Shown: piece by piece, positions 1-6,878 of the stretch | Position numbering within the stretch: the stretch's first letter is position 1 | How the letters are laid out: every line of letters starts with the position of its first letter | Assembly (NCBI GenBank): GCA_002308935.1 | Contig: DBWN01000187.1 | Coordinates: forward strand, 18,392-37,398 | DNA length: 19,007 nucleotides | From: Bacteroidales bacterium UBA1237 | GTDB taxonomy: Bacteria; Bacteroidota; Bacteroidia; Bacteroidales; UBA932 | Direction: 5' to 3' | Notes under the pieces: generated by a model | What the model was told of the DNA's origin: nothing | Seen by the model: the letters and a program-made list of their open reading frames with translations, nothing else | The model's database searches: none | Made by a program: the position numbers and the translations under genes

Positions 1-300
1 AAGAAGGGCAAGGAGGAAGTCTACTGTTGGACCGACGCCCAGAGGGCTGAAGCTACAGCGAAACTCGGCAAGGGCTCCGACAAGGGAGTCACCGTGCAGA
101 GGTACAAAGGTCTCGGTGAGATGAGCGACCAGCAGCTTTGGGATACCACCATGGATCCTTCCAAGAGGCTCCTCCGCCAGATCACGATCGAGAACGCCGC
201 TGAAGCCGAGAGGACATTCTCCATGCTCATGGGTGACGATGTACCGCCCAGGCGCCAGTTCATTGAAGAGAACGCCCACTACGCCAACATTGATGCGTAG
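1..300 (+). CDS. gyrB: DNA gyrase subunit B, C-terminal end (partial)
   Basis: This is the last 99 codons of a type IIA topoisomerase B subunit, open at the left edge and in frame from base 1. GyrB binds ATP and, with GyrA, introduces negative supercoils into DNA in the cytoplasm. The visible part carries the conserved QRYKGLGEMSDQQLWDTTMD block at about residues 33-52 of the fragment, at the C-terminal end of the Toprim region. It ends with RRQFIEENAHYANIDA, the tail typical of GyrB. ParE shares the YKGLGEM block, but the FIEENA...NID tail favours GyrB. The stop is TAG at 298-300. No clear hairpin terminator follows in the 52 bases before the next gene, so read-through is possible. Confidence 0.93.
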   Translation, partial: KKGKEEVYCWTDAQRAEATAKLGKGSDKGVTVQRYKGLGEMSDQQLWDTTMDPSKRLLRQITIENAAEAERTFSMLMGDDVPPRRQFIEENAHYANIDA

Positions 301-352
301 AAAAGCGACCACGTGTATAACTAGAATCATAAATCTTTAATCATCAGATATT

Positions 353-1615
353 ATGCTTGATATTTTCGATAGAATATCCCGCGATTCCGGTGGTCCCATC
401 GGACAGTATTTTGAGCAGGGTTTCGGATACTACATGTATCCCCGTCTTGAAGGAGAGCTCGGCCCTCATATGGTTTTCAACGGCATCCCGGTCCTCAACT
501 GGAGCCTCAACAACTATCTCGGCCTGGCCAACCATCCCGAGGTCCGCAAAGCTGACGCCCAGGGCGCTGCAGATTGGGGTCTCGCTTATCCTATGGGAGC
601 CAGGATGATGTCCGGACACACCCGTTATCATGAGAAGCTCGAGAAGGTCTTCGCGGACTTCGAGAAGAAGGAGGACGCATTCCTTTTCAACTTCGGTTAT
701 CAGGGTATCGTCTCCACTATCGACGCTCTTACAGCAAGGCATGACGTCATCGTCTACGACGCTGAGTGCCACGCCTGCCTCCTTGACGGAATCCGTCTTC
801 ACATCGGAAGCAAATACAAATACCGTCACAACAACATGGTCGACTGCGAGAAGGTTCTCGCAAAGGCTTGCGCCGAGGCTGACGCCAACGGCGGTGGCGT
901 GCTCCTCATCACTGAGGGTGTCTACGGTATGACCGGAGCTCTTGGAAAACTCGACGAGATCGTTGCCCTCAAGAAGAAATACCAGTTCAGGATCCTCATC
1001 GACGACGCTCACGGATTCGGACTTCTGGGTGAGCACGGAAGGGGTACTTCCGAACACTTCGGCGTGATGGACGAGATCGACCTTTATATCGGCGCTTTCG
1101 CGAAGTCCATGGCTTCCATCGGAGGTTTCGTGGCAGGTCCTCATTCCATCATCAACTACCTGAGGATGAACATGCGTTCCCAGATGTACGCCAAGTCTCT
1201 CCCCATGCCTCTTGTCATCGGTAACCTCAAGCGTATGGAGATCATCGATTCTCCTGAAGGTGACGAGCTCCGCCGCAAGTGCTGGCAGATCACTCACGCC
1301 ATCCAGGACGGCTTCAAGGCTGAAGGATTCGATATCGGTGAGGCTCAGGCATGCGTTACCCCCGTCCATATCAAAGGCGGTGTAGCCCAGGCTACAAAGA
1401 TGGCCAAGGACCTCAGGGAGAACTACAAGATCTTCTGCTCGATGGTCATCTATCCCGTCATCCCGAAGGGAATGATCATCTTCAGGATCGTCTGTACAGC
1501 GGCCCACACCATGGAGGACGTCCAGTACACTCTCAACGCCTTCAAGGAGATCAAAGCGAAACTCGACGCCGGACTTTATGACGGTGACGACATCGCTGCG
1601 ATGAAAGTCGACTAA
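353..1615 (+). CDS. PLP-dependent alpha-oxoamine synthase (serine palmitoyltransferase / cysteate acyltransferase type)
   Basis: A 420-residue fold-type I PLP enzyme of the alpha-oxoamine synthase family, which condenses an amino acid with an acyl thioester and releases CO2. Visible landmarks are the ring-stacking His140 in DAECHACLLDG, the PLP-contacting DDAHGFG at 217-223 (Asp218, His220), and the Schiff-base Lys251 in GAFAKSMASIGGF. The length fits the family (about 400). The N-terminus (YYMYPRLEGELGP) and SLNNYLGLANHPEVR resemble a Bacteroidota subgroup that, from memory, is distinct from the crystallised Sphingobacterium serine palmitoyltransferase. It is often annotated loosely as SPT or glycine C-acetyltransferase. 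A short-chain reductase follows, which fits a 3-keto long-chain base route. The substrate (serine, cysteate, glycine or alanine) cannot be told from sequence alone. The enzyme should be cytoplasmic or bound to the inner face of the membrane. The start gives the family-typical N-terminus; I see no good TAnnTTTG promoter in front. Confidence 0.85.
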   Translation: MLDIFDRISRDSGGPIGQYFEQGFGYYMYPRLEGELGPHMVFNGIPVLNWSLNNYLGLANHPEVRKADAQGAADWGLAYPMGARMMSGHTRYHEKLEKVFADFEKKEDAFLFNFGYQGIVSTIDALTARHDVIVYDAECHACLLDGIRLHIGSKYKYRHNNMVDCEKVLAKACAEADANGGGVLLITEGVYGMTGALGKLDEIVALKKKYQFRILIDDAHGFGLLGEHGRGTSEHFGVMDEIDLYIGAFAKSMASIGGFVAGPHSIINYLRMNMRSQMYAKSLPMPLVIGNLKRMEIIDSPEGDELRRKCWQITHAIQDGFKAEGFDIGEAQACVTPVHIKGGVAQATKMAKDLRENYKIFCSMVIYPVIPKGMIIFRIVCTAAHTMEDVQYTLNAFKEIKAKLDAGLYDGDDIAAMKVD

Positions 1616-1626
1616 AGATAATTTCC

Positions 1627-1672
1627 TCCCCGTTCCGAAGTGCGCATACCCAGGAACGGGGATAATACTTTT
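1627..1672 (+). terminator. Hairpin with T-run between synthase and reductase genes
   Basis: CCCCGTTCC (1628-1636) pairs perfectly with GGAACGGGG (1653-1661), and T1627-A1662 makes a tenth pair. The loop is 16 bases and contains TGCGCA. A run of five T follows at 1669-1673, only four bases before the ATG of the next gene. It looks like a factor-independent terminator or attenuator. The intervening ATAATAC weakens the T-tract, so termination may be partial. Confidence 0.6.
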
Positions 1673-1677
1673 TCGCC

Positions 1678-2499
1678 ATGGACACGAAGTATTTCAAGGA
1701 CAAAGTGGTGATAATCACCGGTGCCAGCTCGGGCATCGGACTGGCATCCGCCAGGCTTTTCGGTTCTTACGGGAGCAAGGTCGTCATGGCCGCAAGAAGC
1801 ATAGGCAAACTCGAGGAGCTGGCTCCTTCGGTATCAGCTGACAAGGACCATGTCCTGTGCGTCAAGACCGATGTCTCCAAGGAGGAGGACTGCCGCAATC
1901 TCATTGAGAAGGCCGTCGAGAAGTTCGGGAAGATAGACATCCTCGTGAACAACGCCGGACTCTCGATGAGGGCTATGTTCAAGGATCTGGACCTCTCCGT
2001 CATCAAGTCACTAATGGACGTAAACTTCTGGGGGACAGTCTACTGCACGAAGTTCGCTCTGCCGTATCTGCTTGAGACCAAAGGCTCTGTCGTGGGCGTG
2101 ATTTCGATAGCCGGTTATTCCGCGCTTCCCGCGAGGACAGGATACTCATCCTCCAAATACGCCATCCGCGGATTCCTGGATACGGTGAGGATAGAGCATC
2201 TGAAGGACGGACTCCACGTCATGGTGTTCGCTCCCGGATACACATCCTCCAATGTGCGTAACGCCGCACTCGTGGCCGACGGTTCCGCTCAGGGCGAGAC
2301 ACCCCTTGACGAAGGCAAGCTGATGAGCGCAGAGAAGTGCGCAGAGTATATGGCAAAGGGCCTTTACCACCGTAAGAACAAGATGACCCTTACCGCTTTG
2401 GGCAAAGCTACAGTGCTGGCCCACAATCTTTTCCCCAACCTCACCGACCGTCTCACATATCAGTATATAGCCAGAGAGGCCGGAAGTCCGTTCAAATAG
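1678..2499 (+). CDS. Short-chain dehydrogenase/reductase, possible 3-ketosphinganine-type reductase
   Basis: A 273-residue classical SDR. The Rossmann motif TGASSGIG is at 14-21, NNAG at 91-94, the structural Asn116 in DVNF, Ser143, and the catalytic YSSSK at 156-160 (Tyr156, Lys160). Arg40 in AARSIGKLEEL, after the second beta strand, suggests NADP(H) over NAD(H). PGYTSS at 186-191 is the usual post-catalytic loop. The last ~60 residues (HRKNKMTLTALGKATVLAHNLFP onward) resemble the membrane-apposed tail of SDRs that act on lipids; that is an inference. It lies 62 bases after an alpha-oxoamine synthase, the partner expected for a 3-keto long-chain base reductase, so reduction of 3-ketosphinganine or 3-ketocapnine is my leading guess. 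A general SDR of other specificity remains possible. A hairpin precedes the start and no separate promoter is evident. Confidence 0.82.
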   Translation: MDTKYFKDKVVIITGASSGIGLASARLFGSYGSKVVMAARSIGKLEELAPSVSADKDHVLCVKTDVSKEEDCRNLIEKAVEKFGKIDILVNNAGLSMRAMFKDLDLSVIKSLMDVNFWGTVYCTKFALPYLLETKGSVVGVISIAGYSALPARTGYSSSKYAIRGFLDTVRIEHLKDGLHVMVFAPGYTSSNVRNAALVADGSAQGETPLDEGKLMSAEKCAEYMAKGLYHRKNKMTLTALGKATVLAHNLFPNLTDRLTYQYIAREAGSPFK

Positions 2500-2510
2500 G
2501 ATAGAGACAA

Positions 2511-2517
2511 AAGGAGG
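2511..2517 (+). promoter_or_regulatory. Strong Shine-Dalgarno sequence before the HD phosphohydrolase gene
   Basis: AAGGAGG ends five bases before the ATG at 2523. It is a near-perfect anti-SD match. Most other starts in this window are preceded by A-rich sequence without it, as usual in Bacteroidota, so it stands out and supports this start. Confidence 0.7.
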
Positions 2518-2522
2518 ACATT

Positions 2523-4553
2523 ATGGAAAGAGTGACATTCCCCGCAAACCGCAACATCTACCTGTTGCTTCTGGCTTTGGTAGCCGTTCTTCTCGTCATC
2601 ATGCCGAGGGGAGGGAAGTTCAATTATGACTACAAGAAAGGTTCCCCTTGGGCATATGAGACCCTTGTGTCGCAGTTCGATTTCCCGATCCTCAAGACCG
2701 ATGAGCAGATCCAGAGTGAAATGGATGCGGCCGGTTCCAGTGTCATTCCATATTACAGGTACTCTGAGCAGGTCGTGACCCAGGCCATGAAGAGCGCTGA
2801 CGAGATCAGCCTCGCCGGACACGAGAACCTGAGGCCCATCCTCAGCCGTTCCCTCAACTTCATATACACCAGGGGAGTGATGCCCGACATGACCAAGGAC
2901 AACAAGAACAACACCAATGTCATTCTTGTCCAGAGGGACAAAAGGGCCACGAGGCTTCCGATAGAGGACGTCTACACTGTATCCTCCGCTACATCGAAAC
3001 TCATTTCCGACATTAAGAGGGCTTATCCGAGGAATGACGCCGATTCCCTTATCACAGCGACAGGGATGCTGGATATCATCACCCCCAACCTCTTCTATGA
3101 CAAGGAAAGCACCGACCTTGTGCATGCTCAGAGCGTGGATTACATTTCCACGACGCAAGGGTTCGTGACCGCCGGTCAGACGATCGTGTCCAGCGGTGAG
3201 ATCATAACTTCCGAGGTTGAGCAGATGCTGGATTCCTACAAGAAGGAGTTCGAGTCTAGCATGAGCTATTCCGGGCCGAAGGTGTTCCTCTGGCTCGGAA
3301 ACGCCATCATAGCCTTCGTGATAGTGCTCCTTCTCCTATTGTCACTGATGTATTCCGCCAATGAGGTCTTCCGCGATCCCAAGGAGTTCTACTACATTGT
3401 CTTCATAGTGGCGCTCGCGGCGGTTCTGACTTTCATCTTCGAGAAACTCAACACCCGCCTTCTGTATCTGATGCCGTTCCCGGTGTTCGCGATGTACCTG
3501 CAGGCTTTCTTCTCGAAGAGGGTGGTCATACCCGTTTATACGGTCCTTCTGCTTCCTCTTCTGATTTTCGCCCATGACGGTACGGAACTCTTCACCATCT
3601 TCATGGCCGGAGGTTTCGTGGCGGTGTTCTCTTATGAGTACTTCAACAAAGGGTGGAGCCAGTTCATAACAGCGTTCATCATCTTCGCGGTTGAAGCTTT
3701 GGCTTATCTTGGATTCAAGTTCATTAACGACATCCAGGGATTCACCGGAATGGGGAAGATGGCTTTCCTGCTGATCGGAGCGCTGATAAGTGTCGCGGTA
3801 TATCAGTTTGTCTACCTTTTCGAGAAGATATTCTCGCTGGTCTCCAGACAGAGGCTCGCTGACCTTTGTGACACGAACAATCCTCTGCTTGTGAATCTTT
3901 CCCACAAGGCGCCCGGAACATTCCAGCACTCTCTGCAGGTGATGAACATGTCCGAGGCGGCCGCAAGGAGCATCGGAGCCGATGTCACCCTTGCAAGGGC
4001 CGGAGCCCTGTACCACGACATCGGAAAGTCGGTGAATCCTTTGTGCTTCATCGAGAACCAGACGACCGCCCTCGGGAAGGATTACCATGAGCATCTTTCC
4101 TACGAGCAGAGTTCCCACGACATCATTAGCCATGTGAGCGACGGCGTTGAACTCGCCAAGAAGGGTGGCCTTCCCGGCATCGTGCAGGATTTCATAACAT
4201 CACATCATGGTACTTCGATAACCGGCTACTTCTACAACAAGTACGTCAATGAAGGGGGAGACCCTGACAATGTGGCTCCTTTCCAGTACAAGGGGCACAA
4301 ACCCACCACCAAGGAACAGTCGATCGTGATGCTGTGCGATTCCTTGGAGGCGGCTTCCCGCTCGCTCAAGGACACCACTCCTGAAGCTTTCGACAAGTTC
4401 GTGGACAATATGGTGGCCTCCAAGTCACGTCAGGGACAGTTCGATGATTCGGATCTGACGCTCAAAGAGCTCGAAATCATCAAAAAAGTGCTAAAAGATT
4501 ACCTCAGACAGATATATCACGAGAGGATTGAATACCCCAAGAGGGAACGGTAA
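2523..4553 (+). CDS. 7TM receptor-type HD phosphohydrolase, PgpH-like (putative cyclic-di-AMP phosphodiesterase)
   Basis: A 676-residue membrane protein with the three-part PgpH layout. A first membrane segment is at about 11-27. An extracytoplasmic 7TMR-HDED-type domain follows at about 28-250. A block of hydrophobic helices spans about 253-437, and a cytoplasmic HD domain about 450-670. HD metal ligands are visible: His469 (TFQHS), His498-Asp499 (YHDIGK), His532, His561-His562 (SHHGT) and Asp606. All expected metal positions are present, so the enzyme should be active. In Firmicutes, members of this family hydrolyse cyclic di-AMP to pApA; applying that to this protein is inference. The gene starts 23 bases after the reductase with an unusually good Shine-Dalgarno. 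Its stop codon directly abuts the -33 element of the tig promoter. Confidence 0.88.
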   Translation: MERVTFPANRNIYLLLLALVAVLLVIMPRGGKFNYDYKKGSPWAYETLVSQFDFPILKTDEQIQSEMDAAGSSVIPYYRYSEQVVTQAMKSADEISLAGHENLRPILSRSLNFIYTRGVMPDMTKDNKNNTNVILVQRDKRATRLPIEDVYTVSSATSKLISDIKRAYPRNDADSLITATGMLDIITPNLFYDKESTDLVHAQSVDYISTTQGFVTAGQTIVSSGEIITSEVEQMLDSYKKEFESSMSYSGPKVFLWLGNAIIAFVIVLLLLLSLMYSANEVFRDPKEFYYIVFIVALAAVLTFIFEKLNTRLLYLMPFPVFAMYLQAFFSKRVVIPVYTVLLLPLLIFAHDGTELFTIFMAGGFVAVFSYEYFNKGWSQFITAFIIFAVEALAYLGFKFINDIQGFTGMGKMAFLLIGALISVAVYQFVYLFEKIFSLVSRQRLADLCDTNNPLLVNLSHKAPGTFQHSLQVMNMSEAAARSIGADVTLARAGALYHDIGKSVNPLCFIENQTTALGKDYHEHLSYEQSSHDIISHVSDGVELAKKGGLPGIVQDFITSHHGTSITGYFYNKYVNEGGDPDNVAPFQYKGHKPTTKEQSIVMLCDSLEAASRSLKDTTPEAFDKFVDNMVASKSRQGQFDDSDLTLKELEIIKKVLKDYLRQIYHERIEYPKRER

Positions 4554-4584
4554 TTGACTTTTTGCGCAAAAGTGATTATCTTTG
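4554..4584 (+). promoter_or_regulatory. Promoter for trigger factor gene
   Basis: TTG at 4554-4556 and TATCTTTG at 4577-4584 are separated by 20 bases and match the Bacteroidota -33/-7 consensus (TTTG / TAnnTTTG). The expected transcription start is near 4590, giving a leader of about 70 bases before tig. Confidence 0.8.
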
Positions 4585-4589
4585 CAGAC

Positions 4590-4626
4590 TTTCCCCAAAG
4601 TGAGAGACTCTCCATTTATGGGGAAG
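4590..4626 (+). other. Nested stem-loop at the predicted 5' end of tig mRNA
   Basis: TTCCCCA (4591-4597) pairs with TGGGGAA (4619-4625), extendable by a T4590-G4626 wobble. Inside it GAGA (4602-4605) pairs with TCTC (4609-4612). The structure begins almost exactly at the predicted transcript start. No T-run follows, so it is not a terminator. It may stabilise the mRNA 5' end or control translation. Confidence 0.55.
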
Positions 4627-4662
4627 ACCGTTTTTCAGAGAGAAAATATAGAAATACAGAAT

Positions 4663-5988
4663 ATGAACATTACCAAGAACCAGATCGACGAGCTCGTTGA
4701 GCAGATAGTCATCAAAGTAGAGGCGGCCGACTATGCCGCTGAGGAGGAGAAGTATCTCAAAAGCGCAAAAAGGACAGCTGATTTCAAGGGCTTCCGTAAA
4801 GGAATGGTCCCCATGTCACTTGTCAAGAGGGTATACGGAGAAAGAGCTCTTGTGGAATCTGTGAACAAAGTCCTCAGTGACGCACTGAACGACTATATGA
4901 GGAACAACCCCAAGCCTTATTTCGGCGAGCCTATGGCCAGCGATGACCAGGAGGAGATCGTATGGGAGAGCGGAAACGACTTCACTTTCAAGTTCGACCT
5001 CGGTTACGCTACACCTATCGACTTCTCTATTTCCAAGGATGACAAGATCCCCGTTTACGAGATCGGTATCTCCGAGGAGGCTGTCGCAGAGATGAAATCC
5101 AACATGCTCAGCCAGATGGGTACTCAGCAGGAAGGCGAGAAGGCAGGTGAGGAGGATTTCCTCATCGTTGACCTCGACCAGGAAGGCGAGAACGCCAAGA
5201 AGGTTGAAGGCGCCTATGTCGCAGTCCGCAACGTCGAAGGCAAAGCCAAGAAGAAATTCCTCGGCGCAAAGGCCGGTGACACTTTCACCGTCAACGTCAA
5301 CGAGGCCTTCACAAACGAGACTGACCGTGCCGCCATGCTGAAAGTGAAGAAGGACGAGCTCGAGGGAATCGATCCCGTTTTCAACGTGAAGGTCGTCAAT
5401 GTCAAGACTTTCGTTCCCGCTGCTGAAAGCCAGGAGACCTATGACGCTCTCTTCGGAGAGGACAAGGTCCACAATTCAGAGGAATTCGAGGCCGCAGTCC
5501 GCGAGCGTCTCGCTGAGAACTACCGTCAGGAGGCTGACTACCGTCTCTCCAATGACCTCAGGGCTTACTTCACCTCAAAGGCCGGTGTCAAGCTTCCCGC
5601 TGATTTCATCCGCAAGTTCCTTGTGAAGTCCAACGAAGGCAAGTTCACTCCCGAGCAGGTTGACGCTGAACTTCCTCAGTTCCTTACCGACTACACCTGG
5701 AGGCGTGTCCGTGAGTACATCCTTGACAAGTATTCAGTCAAGATCGAGCAGAAGGACCTCGAGAGCGCTGCGCTCGCAAGGGTATCCTACCAGTACGCCA
5801 TGTACGGACTTTCAAACATCCCTGAGCAGTTCCTCCGTGACGCTGCCAAGAAGATGCTTGAGGACGAAAGCCAGGCCGACGTCATCTACTCCATGGTTGA
5901 GGACAAGAAGTGCACAGACGCTCTCAAGGAGAACGTCACTCTCGACCCTCAGGCCGTTACAGTGGAAGAATTCAGGAACCTCCAGTAG
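4663..5988 (+). CDS. tig: Trigger factor (ribosome-associated chaperone)
   Basis: A 441-residue trigger factor, the chaperone that docks on the ribosome near the exit tunnel and shields nascent chains. The ribosome-binding signature GFRKGMVP lies at 43-50 of an N-terminal domain starting MNITKNQIDELVEQIVIKVE. A middle region around 150-250 (FLIVDLDQEGEN, AGDTFTVNVNEAF) sits where other trigger factors have the FKBP-like domain, but is divergent as usual in Bacteroidota. The C-terminal half is rich in charged helices. I chose ATG 4663 because it gives the family N-terminus and leaves a leader after the promoter at 4554-4584. An upstream TTG at 4582 would add 27 residues but lies inside the -7 box. 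The gene stands directly before clpP-clpX, a conserved quality-control order, and ends with a strong terminator. Confidence 0.93.
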   Translation: MNITKNQIDELVEQIVIKVEAADYAAEEEKYLKSAKRTADFKGFRKGMVPMSLVKRVYGERALVESVNKVLSDALNDYMRNNPKPYFGEPMASDDQEEIVWESGNDFTFKFDLGYATPIDFSISKDDKIPVYEIGISEEAVAEMKSNMLSQMGTQQEGEKAGEEDFLIVDLDQEGENAKKVEGAYVAVRNVEGKAKKKFLGAKAGDTFTVNVNEAFTNETDRAAMLKVKKDELEGIDPVFNVKVVNVKTFVPAAESQETYDALFGEDKVHNSEEFEAAVRERLAENYRQEADYRLSNDLRAYFTSKAGVKLPADFIRKFLVKSNEGKFTPEQVDAELPQFLTDYTWRRVREYILDKYSVKIEQKDLESAALARVSYQYAMYGLSNIPEQFLRDAAKKMLEDESQADVIYSMVEDKKCTDALKENVTLDPQAVTVEEFRNLQ

Positions 5989-6018
5989 TCCTTCCGCGGG
6001 TGATCCGCATGACAGACG

Positions 6019-6054
6019 GGGTGCGCCATTTTCCGGTGCACCCTTGTTTTTATT
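6019..6054 (+). terminator. Intrinsic terminator of tig
   Basis: GGGTGCGCC (6019-6027) pairs with GGTGCACCC (6035-6043) over nine pairs, one a G-T wobble. The loop is ATTTTCC. TTGTTTTTATT follows. It lies 30 bases after the tig stop. Its first tail bases also serve as the -33 element of the clpP promoter. Confidence 0.85.
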
Positions 6055-6074
6055 CTTCCTCTTGAGTATTTTTG
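6044..6074 (+). promoter_or_regulatory. Promoter for clpP-clpX
   Basis: TTG at 6044-6046 and TATTTTTG at 6067-6074 are spaced by 20 bases, a good Bacteroidota match. Predicted start near 6081 gives a leader of about 108 bases before clpP. Confidence 0.72.
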
Positions 6075-6088
6075 AAAATTGACGCTCA

Positions 6089-6157
6089 TGACAGGCTGTC
6101 AAAAGTAAAATATCAGCATCATTCTTGTATATATAAGGGAGGCCGGAGGGGTTCCGG
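6089..6157 (+). other. Two inverted repeats in the clpP leader
   Basis: TGACAG-G-CTGTCA at 6089-6101 is a 6+6 inverted repeat about 8 bases after the predicted transcription start, a layout more like a protein-binding operator than an RNA hairpin (one-base centre). CCGGA (6143-6147) and TCCGG (6153-6157) with loop GGGGT can form an RNA stem-loop about 31 bases before the clpP ATG. Regulatory roles are inferred. Confidence 0.4.
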
Positions 6158-6188
6158 TTCTTTCAGAAACAAGAAAACACAGTTTGAA

Positions 6189-6875
6189 ATGGACAACAAT
6201 AACGAATTCCTGAAGTACGCTACCAAGGGTATGGGCATCAGCTCAATGACCCTTCACCGTTATTCTACCGCAGTTGAGAACTCTTATATCAACCCTTCCA
6301 TCATTGAGGAAAGGAAACTGAATGTCGCCAGCATGGACGTTTTCAGCCGCCTTCTCATGGACAGGATCATCTTCCTGGGTGTTCCTATCGATGATGATGT
6401 CGCCAACATCATACAGGCCCAGCTGCTGTTCCTGGCTTCAACCGGAGCAAATTCAGACATCTCCATGTATCTCAATACTCCCGGCGGACAGGTTTCTTCC
6501 GGTCTCGGCATATATGATACCATGCAGCTGATAGAGCCCGATGTCGCTACCATCTGCACCGGAATGGCCGCTTCCATGGGTTCAGTCCTCCTTTGCGCCG
6601 GAGCCAAGGGCAAACGTTCCGCCCTTCCTCATTCCAGGGTCCTTATCCATCAGCCCCTGGGTGGTGCCCGTGGTCAGGCTTCTGACATCCTTATCGCCGC
6701 TCAGGAGATAGAAAAGACCCGTACTGAACTTTACAATATCATCTCCGAGCATTCCGGACAGAGTTTCGACAAAGTCTTCGCCGATGCCGACAGGGACTTC
6801 TGGATGACAGCCGAGGAGGCCAAGGAGTACGGGATGATTGACGAGATCCTCACCCGCAGGCCAATCAAGAAATAA
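6189..6875 (+). CDS. clpP: ATP-dependent Clp protease proteolytic subunit
   Basis: A 228-residue ClpP, the serine peptidase that assembles into a barrel of two heptamer rings and degrades proteins fed in by ClpX. The catalytic triad is visible: Ser129 in GMAASMGS, His154 in VLIHQP and Asp203 in DRDFW. The spacings (25 and 49) equal those of E. coli ClpP. The substrate-cradle glycines are in LNTPGGQVSSG (95-105). The ~40-residue N-terminal part before the core (MDNNNEFLKYATKGMGISS) may include a processed propeptide. ATG 6189 is preferred; the open frame extends up to 6072, but that would start inside the -7 box of the promoter. clpX starts three bases after the stop, so the two are co-transcribed. 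Confidence 0.95.
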   Translation: MDNNNEFLKYATKGMGISSMTLHRYSTAVENSYINPSIIEERKLNVASMDVFSRLLMDRIIFLGVPIDDDVANIIQAQLLFLASTGANSDISMYLNTPGGQVSSGLGIYDTMQLIEPDVATICTGMAASMGSVLLCAGAKGKRSALPHSRVLIHQPLGGARGQASDILIAAQEIEKTRTELYNIISEHSGQSFDKVFADADRDFWMTAEEAKEYGMIDEILTRRPIKK

Positions 6876-6878
6876 AGC

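Noticed and set aside
344..1507. A 387-codon open frame on the minus strand opposite the alpha-oxoamine synthase gene.
   Set aside because: The plus-strand gene has every catalytic motif. The antisense translation shows no family resemblance and is explained by codon bias (GAG, CTC, GAC rich) that removes stop codons on the other strand.
3342..4133. A 263-codon minus-strand open frame inside the HD phosphohydrolase gene.
   Set aside because: It is antisense to intact membrane and HD-domain coding sequence, has no recognisable motif, start signal or promoter.
4582..4662. An N-terminal extension of trigger factor from TTG 4582.
   Set aside because: The start would lie within the -7 promoter box, and the extra 27 residues do not occur in trigger factors.
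5660..6082. A 140-codon plus-strand frame overlapping the end of tig and the terminator.
   Set aside because: It is a frame-shifted shadow rich in Ser/Thr/Arg and crosses the terminator and the clpP promoter.
6072..6188. A 39-residue N-terminal extension of ClpP.
   Set aside because: It would begin inside the predicted -7 element and translate leader sequence with inverted repeats; ATG 6189 gives a normal ClpP.
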